64,000 nt of DNA, from assembly GCF_900090245.1 (NCBI RefSeq), contig NZ_FMDN01000004.1:1-64000 (forward strand). Reading direction: 5' to 3'. The notes under the pieces were generated by a model that made no database searches, was not told the DNA's origin, and worked only from the letters and a program-made list of their open reading frames with translations. The DNA comes from Micromonospora halophytica (GTDB lineage: Bacteria; Actinomycetota; Actinomycetes; Mycobacteriales; Micromonosporaceae). A program made the position numbers and the translations under genes. Each line of letters starts with the position of its first letter. Position 1 is the stretch's first letter. Shown one piece after another: positions 14,983 through 23,043 of this stretch.

Positions 14983-15477
14983 ATGGAGATAACCCGGAGC
15001 ACCTCGCGCACTCACGGCGCGCGCACCTGGTGGGCGCTGCTCGGCTTCGGCGCGGCCGTGACGGTCGCCGCCGCGATCGGCGGGCTGGGGGTGCAGGGCA
15101 CCACCGACGAGTACGCCACCCTCCGGCAGCCGGACTGGGCGCCGCCCTCGTGGCTCTTCGGCCCGGTCTGGACCGTCCTGTACGCGCTGATCGCGATCGC
15201 CGGCTGGCTGGCCTGGCGGAAGGTCGGCTTCGGCCCGGCACTCTGGGCCTGGACCGCGCAGCTCGGGCTGAACGCGATCTGGACCCCGCTCTTCTTCGGC
15301 GCGGGGCAGTACGGCCTGGCGTTCGCCGAGATCGTGCTGATGTGGCTGGCCATCGCCGTGACGGTGGCGCTCTTCCGGCGGATCTCCCGCCCGGCCGCGG
15401 CGCTGATGCTGCCCTACTGGGCCTGGGTGACCTTCGCCGCCGCCCTGAACTTCTCCATCTGGCAGCTCAACACCTGA
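14983..15477 (+). CDS. TspO/MBR family membrane protein
   Basis: 164 residues from ATG 14983; a longer frame from 14818 is not protein-like. Five hydrophobic helices are predicted. The signatures WALLGFGAAVTVAAAIGGLG, LRQPDWAPPSWLFGPVWTVLYALIAIAGWLAWRK, LNAIWTPLFFGAGQYGLAFAEI and MLPYWAWVTFAAALNFSIWQLN are those of the tryptophan-rich sensory protein TspO (peripheral benzodiazepine receptor family), which binds tetrapyrroles and other hydrophobic ligands. It is followed at once by a 19-bp-arm terminator. Bacterial role uncertain. Confidence 0.9.
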   Translation: MEITRSTSRTHGARTWWALLGFGAAVTVAAAIGGLGVQGTTDEYATLRQPDWAPPSWLFGPVWTVLYALIAIAGWLAWRKVGFGPALWAWTAQLGLNAIWTPLFFGAGQYGLAFAEIVLMWLAIAVTVALFRRISRPAAALMLPYWAWVTFAAALNFSIWQLNT

Positions 15478-15480
15478 CGG

Positions 15481-15519
15481 CGTCGGCGGTGTGGGCCGGG
15501 CCGGCCCACACCGCCGACG
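15481..15519. terminator. Bidirectional hairpin terminator
   Basis: Perfect 19-base arms (15481-15499 and 15501-15519, starting CGTCGGCGGTGTGGGCCGG) with a single base between them. It lies 3 bp after the TspO stop and 4 bp before the end of the convergent M23 peptidase gene. No T run. Confidence 0.8.
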
Positions 15520-15523
15520 TGTG

Positions 15524-16303
15524 TCAGCAGCGCGGCACGTTCGGGATGAAGCCGTCGTACCCGGTGTAGACGTAGGCGTCGGCGATGTACCTGCCACTGC
15601 CGATCCGGTCCCAGATGTTGCTGGTGCCGTACGTCCCGGTGACGCTGGTGCCGGTGGTCTGGCAGTAGATGGTCACCCGGGCGCCGTCGGCCACCGAGCC
15701 GACCGCGGCGTAGCCGGTGCCCGGGCCGGAGCGGACGGTGAGGTTCGCGCCGGAGGTGTTGACGGTTCCGGAGCCGGTCGTCGAGCCGGAGCAGCCGTTG
15801 TTACTGGTGTACGTCTTCGAACCCCAGTAGAGCGCGAGCACGCCGTTGAACCGGATCTGGATGTCGTTGCCGTTGTACCGCTGCTCGTAGTGCAGGTGCG
15901 GTCCGGTGGAGCCGCCGGTGCTGCCCACCCAGCCGATCACCTTGCCGTAGCCGACGCTCTGGCCGACCGAGACGTTGAAGCCCCTGAGGTGGGCGTAGTA
16001 GGTGGTGTAACCACCGCCGTGGTTGATCCGGACGTACTTGCCGTAGCTGGTGCCGCCGAGGTCGGTCACCCGGTCGACGGTGCCGGGGGCGCTGGCCACC
16101 ACCGGGTCACCAAGATCGTCGGTGCGGTTGAAGTCGATCGCGTACGCCGGGCTGTGGTTGGTCCGGGTCTGGCCGGTCCAGGACTGGTTGCAGGGGAAGG
16201 GGACCTTGAAGGTCGGGGCCGCCATCGCCGGGCTCGCCGGGACCACCAGGGCGCCCACCGAGAGCAGCGCTGCCGCCGCCAGGCTCCACCACCGTCTGCG
16301 CAT
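15524..16303 (-). CDS. Secreted M23 (LytM) peptidase with SH3-like domain
   Basis: 259 residues from ATG 16303, with GAGGTGG 7 bp upstream. A signal peptide (MRRRWWSLAAAALLSVGALVVPASPAMA) is followed by a LytM domain. The zinc ligands are visible in NHSPAYAIDFNR (His and Asp) and in GPHLHYEQRY (HxH), with GDPVVASAPGTVDRV and YYAHLRGFNVSVGQSVGYGKVIGWVGSTG between them. After a Ser/Thr/Gly linker, the C-terminal ~70 residues (ANLTVRSGPGTGYAAVGSVADGARVTIYCQTTG) form a bacterial SH3 domain, likely for wall binding. Expected to cut peptide cross-links or glycyl bonds outside the cell. Four Cys suggest disulfides. Confidence 0.88.
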   Translation of the reverse strand: MRRRWWSLAAAALLSVGALVVPASPAMAAPTFKVPFPCNQSWTGQTRTNHSPAYAIDFNRTDDLGDPVVASAPGTVDRVTDLGGTSYGKYVRINHGGGYTTYYAHLRGFNVSVGQSVGYGKVIGWVGSTGGSTGPHLHYEQRYNGNDIQIRFNGVLALYWGSKTYTSNNGCSGSTTGSGTVNTSGANLTVRSGPGTGYAAVGSVADGARVTIYCQTTGTSVTGTYGTSNIWDRIGSGRYIADAYVYTGYDGFIPNVPRC

Positions 16304-16501
16304 CGCACACCACCTCATTGCGTAGAGATTCTTCGATACCTGAGATGAGGGTGACAGAAATCGCCATCGATGGGAAGGGATCCTCACCCCGCACCGCCCC
16401 CTAGCCTGCGCCGACCCGGTTGATGGGAGCGGGCCCATGGGCGGTGACGAGGTTTCGGCATTGTTACCGGGCCGTGTCCGAACAGGGGTGGACCAATCGA
16501 G

Positions 16502-16517
16502 ATGCAAGCGCTTGCAT
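16502..16517. promoter_or_regulatory. LacI-family operator of the alpha-glucoside operon
   Basis: ATGCAAGCGCTTGCAT is a perfect 16-bp palindrome with the central CG step typical of LacI/GalR operators. It lies 67 bp upstream of the binding-protein gene of an operon that contains its own LacI regulator (20072-21148), which is the obvious candidate to bind here and be released by the transported sugar. Confidence in the function is high from symmetry and context; binding itself is inferred. Confidence 0.75.
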
Positions 16518-16583
16518 GTGTGGACGACCATCGGACCGGCGCGGGTTCGATCCCTCCACGCGCCGGCAAGGAAGGAGAACGGC

Positions 16584-17924
16584 ATGGCGTTTGCCAGATC
16601 ACGCCAGGCTCTCGCGATCGCCGGCGTGCTGGGGCTGGCGCTCGGCGCCACCGCCTGCGGCACCGGCAACGACAAGAAGAGCAGCAACGCGGGCTCCGCG
16701 GAGTGCGCCGCATACGAGAAGTACGGCGACAACGACGGCAAGAAGGTCAGCATCTACTCGTCCATCCGGGACATCGAGGCCGACCGCCTCGCGCAGTCCT
16801 GGAAGCAGTTCGAGGACTGCACCGGCATCGAGATCGACCACGAGGGCTCCGGCGAGTTCGAGGCCCAGCTCGGTGTCCGCGTCGACGGCGGCAACGCCCC
16901 CGACCTGGCCTTCATCCCGCAGCCGGGCCTGCTGAAGCGGTTCGTCGACTCCGGCAAGCTCAAGCCGGCCGGCGCCCAGACGAAGGCCGAGGCCGAGGCG
17001 AACTACTCCCCCGACTGGCTGAAGTACAGCACCGTCAACGGCCAGTTCTACGGCGCGCCGCTGGGCTCGAACGTCAAGTCCTTCGTGTGGTACTCGCCGA
17101 AGACCTTCAAGGAGAAGGGCTGGAGCGTCCCGACCACCTGGGACGAGCTCGTCAAGCTCAGCGACACCATCGCGGCCAGCGGCACCAAGCCGTGGTGCGC
17201 CGGCATCGAGTCCGGTGAGGCCACCGGCTGGCCGGCCACCGACTGGATCGAGGACGTCATGCTGCGCACGGCGGGCCCCGAGGTCTACGACCAGTGGACC
17301 ACCCACGGCATCCCGTTCAACGACCCGAAGGTCGCCGAGGCCGTCGACAAGGCCGGCACCATCCTCAAGAACGACAAGTACGTCAACGGCGGCTTCGGCG
17401 GCGTGAAGAGCGTCGCCACCACCTCCTTCCAGGAGGCCGGCGTGCCGATCACCACCGGCAAGTGCGCCCTGCACCGGCAGGCGTCCTTCTACGCCAACCA
17501 GTGGCCGCAGGGCACCAAGGTGGCCGAGGACGGCGACGTCTTCGCGTTCTACTTCCCGGCCATCGACCCGGCCAAGGGCAAGCCGGTGCTGGGCGGCGGC
17601 GAGTTCGTCGCGGCCTTCGCCGACCGCCCCGAGGTCCAGGCGGTGCAGACCTACCTGGCCTCCGGCGAGTACGCCAACAGCCGCGCCAAGATCGGCGACT
17701 GGGTGTCGGCGAACAAGAAGCTCGACATCGCCAACGTGCCGAACCCGGTCGACAAGCTCTCCGTCGGCATCCTCCAGGACCCGAAGACGGTCTTCCGCTT
17801 CGACGGCTCGGACCTGATGCCGGCCGCGGTCGGCGCGGGCACCTTCTGGAAGGGCATGACCGAGTGGGTCAACGGCAAGGACACCAAGACGGTGCTCGAC
17901 GGCATCGAGGGCAGCTGGAAGTGA
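16584..17924 (+). CDS. Sugar ABC transporter binding lipoprotein, alpha-glucoside type
   Basis: 446 residues from ATG 16584, with GGAAGGAG upstream. A lipoprotein signal (LAIAGVLGLALGATAC, lipid Cys near residue 25) leads into a class 1 solute-binding fold: KVSIYSSIRDIEADRLAQSWKQFEDCTGIEIDHEGSGEFEAQLGVRVDGGNAPDLAFIPQPG. Such ExtraCellular binding proteins with this opening and with VPTTWDELVKLSDTIAASG, and the following permease/LacI/GH13 genes, resemble the AglE systems for alpha-glucosides in actinobacteria and proteobacteria. No ATPase gene is in the operon, so a shared MsiK-type ATPase elsewhere is expected. A strong hairpin after the gene may favour higher expression of this component. 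Confidence 0.88.
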   Translation: MAFARSRQALAIAGVLGLALGATACGTGNDKKSSNAGSAECAAYEKYGDNDGKKVSIYSSIRDIEADRLAQSWKQFEDCTGIEIDHEGSGEFEAQLGVRVDGGNAPDLAFIPQPGLLKRFVDSGKLKPAGAQTKAEAEANYSPDWLKYSTVNGQFYGAPLGSNVKSFVWYSPKTFKEKGWSVPTTWDELVKLSDTIAASGTKPWCAGIESGEATGWPATDWIEDVMLRTAGPEVYDQWTTHGIPFNDPKVAEAVDKAGTILKNDKYVNGGFGGVKSVATTSFQEAGVPITTGKCALHRQASFYANQWPQGTKVAEDGDVFAFYFPAIDPAKGKPVLGGGEFVAAFADRPEVQAVQTYLASGEYANSRAKIGDWVSANKKLDIANVPNPVDKLSVGILQDPKTVFRFDGSDLMPAAVGAGTFWKGMTEWVNGKDTKTVLDGIEGSWK

Positions 17925-17930
17925 TCTGAG

Positions 17931-17965
17931 CCGGTGGCCCGGCCCCTGTGGGGCCGGGCCACCGG
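17931..17965 (+). terminator. Intra-operon hairpin after the binding-protein gene
   Basis: A perfect 16-bp stem (CCGGTGGCCCGGCCCC with its complement) and a 3-nt TGT loop, 6 bp after the stop. Located between binding protein and permease, it is probably a partial terminator or mRNA stabiliser that raises the binding-protein level above the permeases. Confidence 0.65.
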
Positions 17966-17994
17966 TCCACGACCGAACCCTTGAAGGAGGGTCG

Positions 17995-19044
17995 ATGGAG
18001 TTCGACTGGCTGGAGGAACAGCCCAAGTTCCTCATGCTCGGCTACGGGCTGCTCGCCTTCGTCGTGGTGGTGGGCGGTCTGCTCCTGCTCCTCGACGTGG
18101 TGCCGTCCTGGTTCGCCCGCCGCCGCGAGGCGCAACTGGTCACCGCCGCGGCGAGCGGCGCACCGCTGCCCCGCCGACCGAAGCAGCGAGAAGGGCTGTT
18201 CGCCCTGTTCTTCCTGCTGCCGACGCTGTTGCTGCTCACCATCGGGCTGGTGGCGCCGGCGATCCGCACCACGCTGCTCTCCTTCATGGACTCCGGCAGC
18301 GACGAGTGGGTGGGACTGCGCAACTACGGGTGGATGTTCTCCGAGGACTCGATCGTCCGGGTCCTGATCAACACCCTGACCTGGGTGCTGCTGGTCCCGC
18401 TGGTGGCCACCTCGTTCGGCCTGCTCTACGCCGTGATGGTGGACAAGGCCCGGTTCGAGGCGATCGCCAAGTCGCTGATCTTCCTGCCGATGGCGATCTC
18501 GTTCGTCGGCGCCAGCATCATCTGGAAGTTCGTCTACGCGTTCCGGGGCGACGGGCAGGAGCAGATCGGCCTGCTCAACCAGATCGTGGTCAGCCTCGGC
18601 GGTGAGCCGAAGCAGTGGCTGCTCGACTCACCGCTGAACACGTTCCTGCTCATCGTGATCATGGTGTGGATCCAGGCCGGTTTCGCGATGGTGGTGCTCT
18701 CCGCCGCCATCAAGGCCATTCCCGCCGACATCGTGGAAGCCGCCCGCCTGGACGGGGTCAGCCCCTGGCAGATGTTCTGGCAGATCACCATGCCGAGCAT
18801 CCGGCCGGCGCTGATCGTCGTGGTGGTGACGCTGTCGATCGCCACCCTCAAGGTCTTCGACATCGTCCGCACGGCGACCAACGGCAACTACGACACCAGC
18901 GTGATCGCCAACGAGATGTACAACCAGGCGTTCCGCTACGGCGAGAACGGGCAGGGCTCCGCCCTGGCGGTCTTCCTGTTCATCCTGGTCATTCCGATCG
19001 TGATCTACCAGATCCGCAACCTGCGTCAGCAGCGGGAGGGCTGA
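17995..19044 (+). CDS. Sugar ABC transporter permease 1 (AglF-like)
   Basis: 349 residues from ATG 17995, preceded by GAAGGAGGG. About seven membrane helices are predicted, with an extra N-terminal helix and loop (EFDWLEEQPKFLMLGYGLLAFVVVVGGLLLLLD), as in MalF/AglF-type subunits. The cytoplasmic EAA loop EAARLDGVSPWQMFWQITMPSIRPALI contacts the ATPase. It forms the import channel with the next gene. Placement directly after the binding-protein gene and 1 bp before the second permease shows an operon. Confidence 0.9.
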   Translation: MEFDWLEEQPKFLMLGYGLLAFVVVVGGLLLLLDVVPSWFARRREAQLVTAAASGAPLPRRPKQREGLFALFFLLPTLLLLTIGLVAPAIRTTLLSFMDSGSDEWVGLRNYGWMFSEDSIVRVLINTLTWVLLVPLVATSFGLLYAVMVDKARFEAIAKSLIFLPMAISFVGASIIWKFVYAFRGDGQEQIGLLNQIVVSLGGEPKQWLLDSPLNTFLLIVIMVWIQAGFAMVVLSAAIKAIPADIVEAARLDGVSPWQMFWQITMPSIRPALIVVVVTLSIATLKVFDIVRTATNGNYDTSVIANEMYNQAFRYGENGQGSALAVFLFILVIPIVIYQIRNLRQQREG

Positions 19045-19045
19045 G

Positions 19046-20008
19046 ATGACCACCGCCACGCCCACCGTCGGAGCCGGCACCCAGGCCGTCGGGAAGACCA
19101 CCACCGCGGGCCGGGTCCGCAAGCGGCTGAACACCCGTGCCGCCACCTTGATCTCGATCGTCATCGCGCTGCTCTGGACGATCCCGACCTTCGGTCTCTT
19201 CGTCTCGTCCTTCCGGCCGGAGAACCAGATCAAGAGCACCGGCTGGTGGACGTTCTTCAGCGACCCCCAGTTCACCCTGGAGAACTACCAGGAGGTGCTC
19301 TTCGGCAGCTCCTCCTCGTCGGGCCAGCTCGCCAGCTACTTCATCAACTCGCTGGCGATCACCATCCCGTCGGTGCTCTTCCCGCTCGCCTTCGCCTCGC
19401 TGGCCGCGTACGCGCTGGCCTGGATCAACTTCAGGGGGCGGGACTGGCTCTACATCGCGATCTTCGCGATGCAGATCGTGCCGTTGCAGATGGCCCTGGT
19501 GCCGCTGCTGAAGTTCTTCTCCACCGGGGTCACGGTCGGCGGCATCACCCTGATGCCGGCCTGGGACCTGGTGGACGAGCAGAAGTTCGCCCAGGTGTGG
19601 TTCGCACACACCTGCTTCGCGCTGCCCTTCGCGGTGTTCCTGCTGCACAACTTCATCTCGCAGCTGCCCAAGGACCTGATGGAGGCGGCCCGGGTCGACG
19701 GGGCCACCCACCCCAAGATCTTCCGCACCATCGTCCTGCCGCTGATCACCCCGGCCCTGGCGGCCTTCGGCATCTTCCAGTTCCTCTGGGTCTGGAACGA
19801 CCTGCTGGTCGCGCTGATCTTCGCCGGGGGCGGCGACGAGACCGCCCCGCTCACCGTCCGGCTGGCCGAGATGGCCGGCACCCGGGGCAACGAGTGGCAG
19901 CGCCTCACCGCCGGTGCGTTCGTCTCGATCGTCGTACCGCTGATCGTGTTCCTGTCCCTGCAGCGTTACTTCGTGCGGGGTCTGCTCGCCGGCAGCGTCA
20001 AGGGCTGA
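19046..20008 (+). CDS. Sugar ABC transporter permease 2 (AglG-like)
   Basis: 320 residues; the ATG is one base after the upstream stop, with GGGAGG inside that gene as ribosome site. Six membrane helices are predicted, and the EAA loop reads EAARVDGATHPKIFRTIVLPLITPALAAFGIFQFLWVWNDLLVAL, typical of MalG/AglG subunits. A long periplasmic-side segment (SDPQFTLENYQEVLFGSSSSSGQLASYFINSLAIT) also fits. It ends 63 bp before the regulator gene, with a hairpin in that gap. Confidence 0.9.
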   Translation: MTTATPTVGAGTQAVGKTTTAGRVRKRLNTRAATLISIVIALLWTIPTFGLFVSSFRPENQIKSTGWWTFFSDPQFTLENYQEVLFGSSSSSGQLASYFINSLAITIPSVLFPLAFASLAAYALAWINFRGRDWLYIAIFAMQIVPLQMALVPLLKFFSTGVTVGGITLMPAWDLVDEQKFAQVWFAHTCFALPFAVFLLHNFISQLPKDLMEAARVDGATHPKIFRTIVLPLITPALAAFGIFQFLWVWNDLLVALIFAGGGDETAPLTVRLAEMAGTRGNEWQRLTAGAFVSIVVPLIVFLSLQRYFVRGLLAGSVKG

Positions 20009-20015
20009 CGCCGGT

Positions 20016-20046
20016 CCGTCGCCGCCCGCGTGCCGGGCGGCGACGG
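20016..20046 (+). terminator. Hairpin between permease and LacI regulator genes
   Basis: A perfect 13-bp stem (20016-20028 with 20034-20046, CCGTCGCCGCCCG arm) and a 5-nt loop, starting 7 bp after the permease stop and ending 25 bp before the regulator start. It may reduce read-through into the regulator. Confidence 0.55.
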
Positions 20047-20071
20047 CGCCGTCGTGGAGCGGGGGAACATC

Positions 20072-21148
20072 GTGACCAGGATTGATGACGTCGCCCGGCT
20101 CGCCGGGGTCTCGACCGCCACCGTCTCCCGCGCGCTGCGCGGGCTGCCGACGGTCTCGGCCGCGACCCGGCGCCGGGTGCTCGCCGCCGCCGAGCAACTG
20201 GAGTACGCGGTCTCGCCGAGCGCCTCCCGGCTGGCCGGCGGCCGGACCGGGACGGTGGCCGTGGTGGTCCCCCGGATCACCCGGTGGTTCTTCGGCACCG
20301 TCGTCGAGACGGTCGAGGACCACCTCCACCAGGCCGGGTACGACCTGCTGCTGTACAACCTCGGCGGGCGCGAGCAGATCCGGCAGCGGGTGCTGCGTAC
20401 CGCCAACCTGCACAAGCGGGTGGACGCGATCATGCTGGTCGCCACCCCGCTGCGGCCGGCCGACCTGACCGCACTGGCCCGGCTGGAGCTGCCCGGGATC
20501 ACCATCAGCTCCGGCAGCCACGTGCCGGGCTGGCCCTGCGTACGCATCGACGACGTGGCCGCCGCCCGAACGGCCACCCGGCACCTGCTCGACCTCGGCC
20601 ACCGCCGGATCGCGCACATCTCCGGCGACCCGGACGACGAACTGGCCTTCACCACCCACCTGGACCGCCGCCGCGGCTATCAGGAGGCGCTGCGCGCCGC
20701 CGGCATCGACCCCGACCCGAGCCTGGACGTCGAGTCGCAGTTCACCATCGACGGGGGCACCCGGGCCACCGCCGAGCTGCTCGCCCGGGGTGAGCCGCCA
20801 ACGGCGATCTTCGCGGCCTGCGACGAGATGGCGATGGGGGCGATCAGCGCGCTGCGCGACGCCGGGCTGCGGGTGCCGCAGGATGTCAGCGTGATCGGCG
20901 TCGACGACCACGACCTCGCCAGGGTGCTGGGGCTGAGCACCATCGCCCAGCCCGCTGCCGAGCAGGGGCGGCTCGCCGTCCGGCTGCTGCTCGACCCGCT
21001 GCGCACCCGGACCGCCGACCCGTACGCCGGTCAGGTGCCGGAGCAGCGCGGTCCCGACCACCCGGACGATCCGCCGGGGCAACAGCCGGTGATCCTGCCC
21101 ACTCGACTGGTGGTGCGTGATTCGACCGCGCCACCGCGGGCACACTGA
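20072..21148 (+). CDS. LacI family transcriptional regulator of the alpha-glucoside operon
   Basis: 358 residues from GTG 20072; GGAGCGGGGG lies upstream. The N-terminal HTH is clear: VTRIDDVARLAGVSTATVSRALRGLPTVSAATRRRVLAAAEQLEYAVSPSASRLAGG, followed by the two-lobed sugar-binding domain (TVAVVVPRITRWFFGTVVETVEDHLHQAGYDLLLYN, then GHRRIAHISGD and FAACDEMAMGAISALRDAGLRVPQDVSVIGVDDHDLARVLGLSTIAQP). The C-terminus is extended by about 25 Pro/Asp-rich residues. Gene order binding protein-permease-permease-LacI-glucosidase implies local control, most likely at the palindrome 16502-16517. Confidence 0.88.
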   Translation: MTRIDDVARLAGVSTATVSRALRGLPTVSAATRRRVLAAAEQLEYAVSPSASRLAGGRTGTVAVVVPRITRWFFGTVVETVEDHLHQAGYDLLLYNLGGREQIRQRVLRTANLHKRVDAIMLVATPLRPADLTALARLELPGITISSGSHVPGWPCVRIDDVAAARTATRHLLDLGHRRIAHISGDPDDELAFTTHLDRRRGYQEALRAAGIDPDPSLDVESQFTIDGGTRATAELLARGEPPTAIFAACDEMAMGAISALRDAGLRVPQDVSVIGVDDHDLARVLGLSTIAQPAAEQGRLAVRLLLDPLRTRTADPYAGQVPEQRGPDHPDDPPGQQPVILPTRLVVRDSTAPPRAH

Positions 21149-21189
21149 ACGGATTCGACGCACCCTCGGCTCGACACAGGGAGAAGGCT

Positions 21190-22860
21190 CTGAACACCGA
21201 CGCGACGCAGCAGGAACAGCCCGGTGGCCCGGCCGGCGGGTGGTGGACCGAGGCTGTCATCTACCAGATCTACCCGCGCTCCTTCGCCGACTCCGACGGC
21301 GACGGCATGGGTGACCTGCCGGGCATCACCGCGCGCCTCGGCCACCTCACCGAACTGGGTGTCGACGCGGTCTGGCTGTCCCCGTTCTACCCGTCCCCGC
21401 AGGCCGACGCCGGGTACGACGTGGCCGACTACCGGGACGTCGACCCGCTCTTCGGCAGGCTCTCGGACGCCGACGCGCTGATCGCCGAGGCCCGTGCCAG
21501 GGGGCTCAGGGTCATCGTCGACCTGGTGCCGAACCACACCTCCTCCGCGCACCGCTGGTTCCGGGCCGCGCTGCCCGCCGGCCCGGGCAGCCCGGAGCGC
21601 GCCCGGTACGTCTTCCGCGACGGCCTGGGCCCGGCGGGCGACCAGCCGCCGAACGACTGGCAGAGCGTCTTCGGCGGCCCGGCCTGGACCCGGGTGACCG
21701 AGCCGGACGGCCGGCCCGGCCAGTGGTACCTGCACCTCTTCGACACCGGGCAGCCCGACCTCAACTGGGACAACCCGGAGGTCCGCGAAGAGTTCCTGGA
21801 CGTGCTGCGCTTCTGGCTGGACCGGGGCGTGGACGGCTTCCGGGTCGACGTCGCGCACGGCCTCGTCAAGCAGGCCGACCTCACGAACTGGCAGGAGCCG
21901 CAGGAGATCCTCTCCGGCAACGACGTGGCCAAGCCCCGGCCCCCGATGTGGGACCAGGACGGCGTGCACGAGGTCTACCGGGAGTGGCGCCGGCTGGTCG
22001 ACTCGTACCCCGGGGAGCGGATCCTCGTGGCCGAGGCGTGGGTGGAGCCGGCCGAGCGACTGGCCCGCTACGTCCGCCCCGACGAGATGCACCAGGCGTT
22101 CAACTTCGAGCACCTGCTCGCGGCGTGGACCGCGCCCGCCCAGTACGCGGTCGTCACCCGGTCCCTGGAGGCCACCGACGCGGTCGGTGCGCCGACGACG
22201 TGGGTGCTGTCCAACCACGACGTGGTCCGGCACGCGTCCCGGCTGGGCCTCACCACCGCCGGCGGCCGGCTCAACGGCATCGGGATCGGCGACCCGCAGC
22301 CGGACGCCGCAGTGGGGCTGCGCCGGGCCCGGGCGGCCAGCCTGCTGATGCTGGCCCTGCCCGGCTCCGCCTACCTCTACCAGGGCGAGGAACTCGGGCT
22401 GCCCGAGCACACCACGCTGCCCGACGAGGCCCGGCAGGACCCGACGTGGGAGCGCAGCGGCCACACCCAGCGCGGCCGGGACGGCTGCCGGGTGCCGCTC
22501 CCGTGGGAGGCCGACGCCCCGTCGTACGGCTTCGGGCCGACCGACGCGAGCTGGCTGCCCCAGCCGCCGTCCTGGGCCGAGTACGCCCTGGACCGGCAGC
22601 GCGACGTGCCCGGTTCGACGTACGAGATGTACCGTGCCGCCCTGCGGCTGCGCCGTGAGCACGGACTCGCCCGGGGACCGCTGGCGTGGCTCTCCACCGG
22701 CGACGAGGTGCTGGCGTTCCGCAACGGCGGGCTGACCGTGCTGACCAACTTCGGCGCGGCGGCCGTCCCGGCCCCGACCGGTGAGCTGCTGTGCAGCAGC
22801 GCGCCGCTCGACGAGGACGGCCGCGTCCCGACCGACGTCACGGTCTGGGTCCGCGCCTGA
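21190..22860 (+). CDS. GH13 alpha-glucosidase (oligo-1,6-glucosidase group), CTG start
   Basis: The enzyme should hydrolyse imported alpha-glucosides in the cytoplasm. The catalytic barrel is complete: WWTEAVIYQIYPRSFADSDGDGMGDL at the start, VDLVPNHTS, GFRVDVAHGL (nucleophile Asp ~220), VAEAW (acid Glu ~282) and LSNHDVVRH (Asp ~344); DGDGMGD is the calcium loop. The first ATG (21307) would delete the essential first strand. The only sensible start in frame is CTG 21190, 6 bp after AGGGAG, giving 556 residues, normal for the family. Conservation before 21307 makes the upstream start secure, while the identity of the start codon is inferred from the ribosome site. Last gene of the transport operon. 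Confidence 0.88.
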   Translation: MNTDATQQEQPGGPAGGWWTEAVIYQIYPRSFADSDGDGMGDLPGITARLGHLTELGVDAVWLSPFYPSPQADAGYDVADYRDVDPLFGRLSDADALIAEARARGLRVIVDLVPNHTSSAHRWFRAALPAGPGSPERARYVFRDGLGPAGDQPPNDWQSVFGGPAWTRVTEPDGRPGQWYLHLFDTGQPDLNWDNPEVREEFLDVLRFWLDRGVDGFRVDVAHGLVKQADLTNWQEPQEILSGNDVAKPRPPMWDQDGVHEVYREWRRLVDSYPGERILVAEAWVEPAERLARYVRPDEMHQAFNFEHLLAAWTAPAQYAVVTRSLEATDAVGAPTTWVLSNHDVVRHASRLGLTTAGGRLNGIGIGDPQPDAAVGLRRARAASLLMLALPGSAYLYQGEELGLPEHTTLPDEARQDPTWERSGHTQRGRDGCRVPLPWEADAPSYGFGPTDASWLPQPPSWAEYALDRQRDVPGSTYEMYRAALRLRREHGLARGPLAWLSTGDEVLAFRNGGLTVLTNFGAAAVPAPTGELLCSSAPLDEDGRVPTDVTVWVRA

Positions 22861-22867
22861 GTCCGTC

Positions 22868-22899
22868 GCCCGCCGGTCCCACCTCGGGGGCCGGCGGGC
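22868..22899. terminator. Hairpin terminator after the alpha-glucosidase gene
   Basis: GCCCGCCGG (22868-22876) pairs with CCGGCGGGC (22891-22899), and inner TCCC can pair with GGGG to extend the stem. It starts 8 bp after the stop. Confidence 0.6.
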
Positions 22900-22966
22900 C
22901 GACGCCGTGGTCCCGGGGCGACCGGCTCCATCTCCACGACACGGCGGCGGCCGGCTCCATGGCGGC

Positions 22967-23005
22967 GACATGGCGGCGTTCGAACCACCCCGATACCGCC
23001 ATGTC
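22967..23005. repeat. Intergenic inverted repeat, 10-bp perfect arms
   Basis: GACATGGCGG (22967-22976) and CCGCCATGTC (22996-23005) are perfect complements around a 19-nt centre. ATGGCGGCG/ATGGCGGCG is also tandemly repeated at 22959-22978. It lies 39 bp from the end of the MFS gene and may terminate that leftward transcript, or be a dispersed repeat. Confidence 0.5.
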
Positions 23006-23043
23006 GGGGACACGGAGTGGACTTGCCCGGCGGCGGACGCGGG

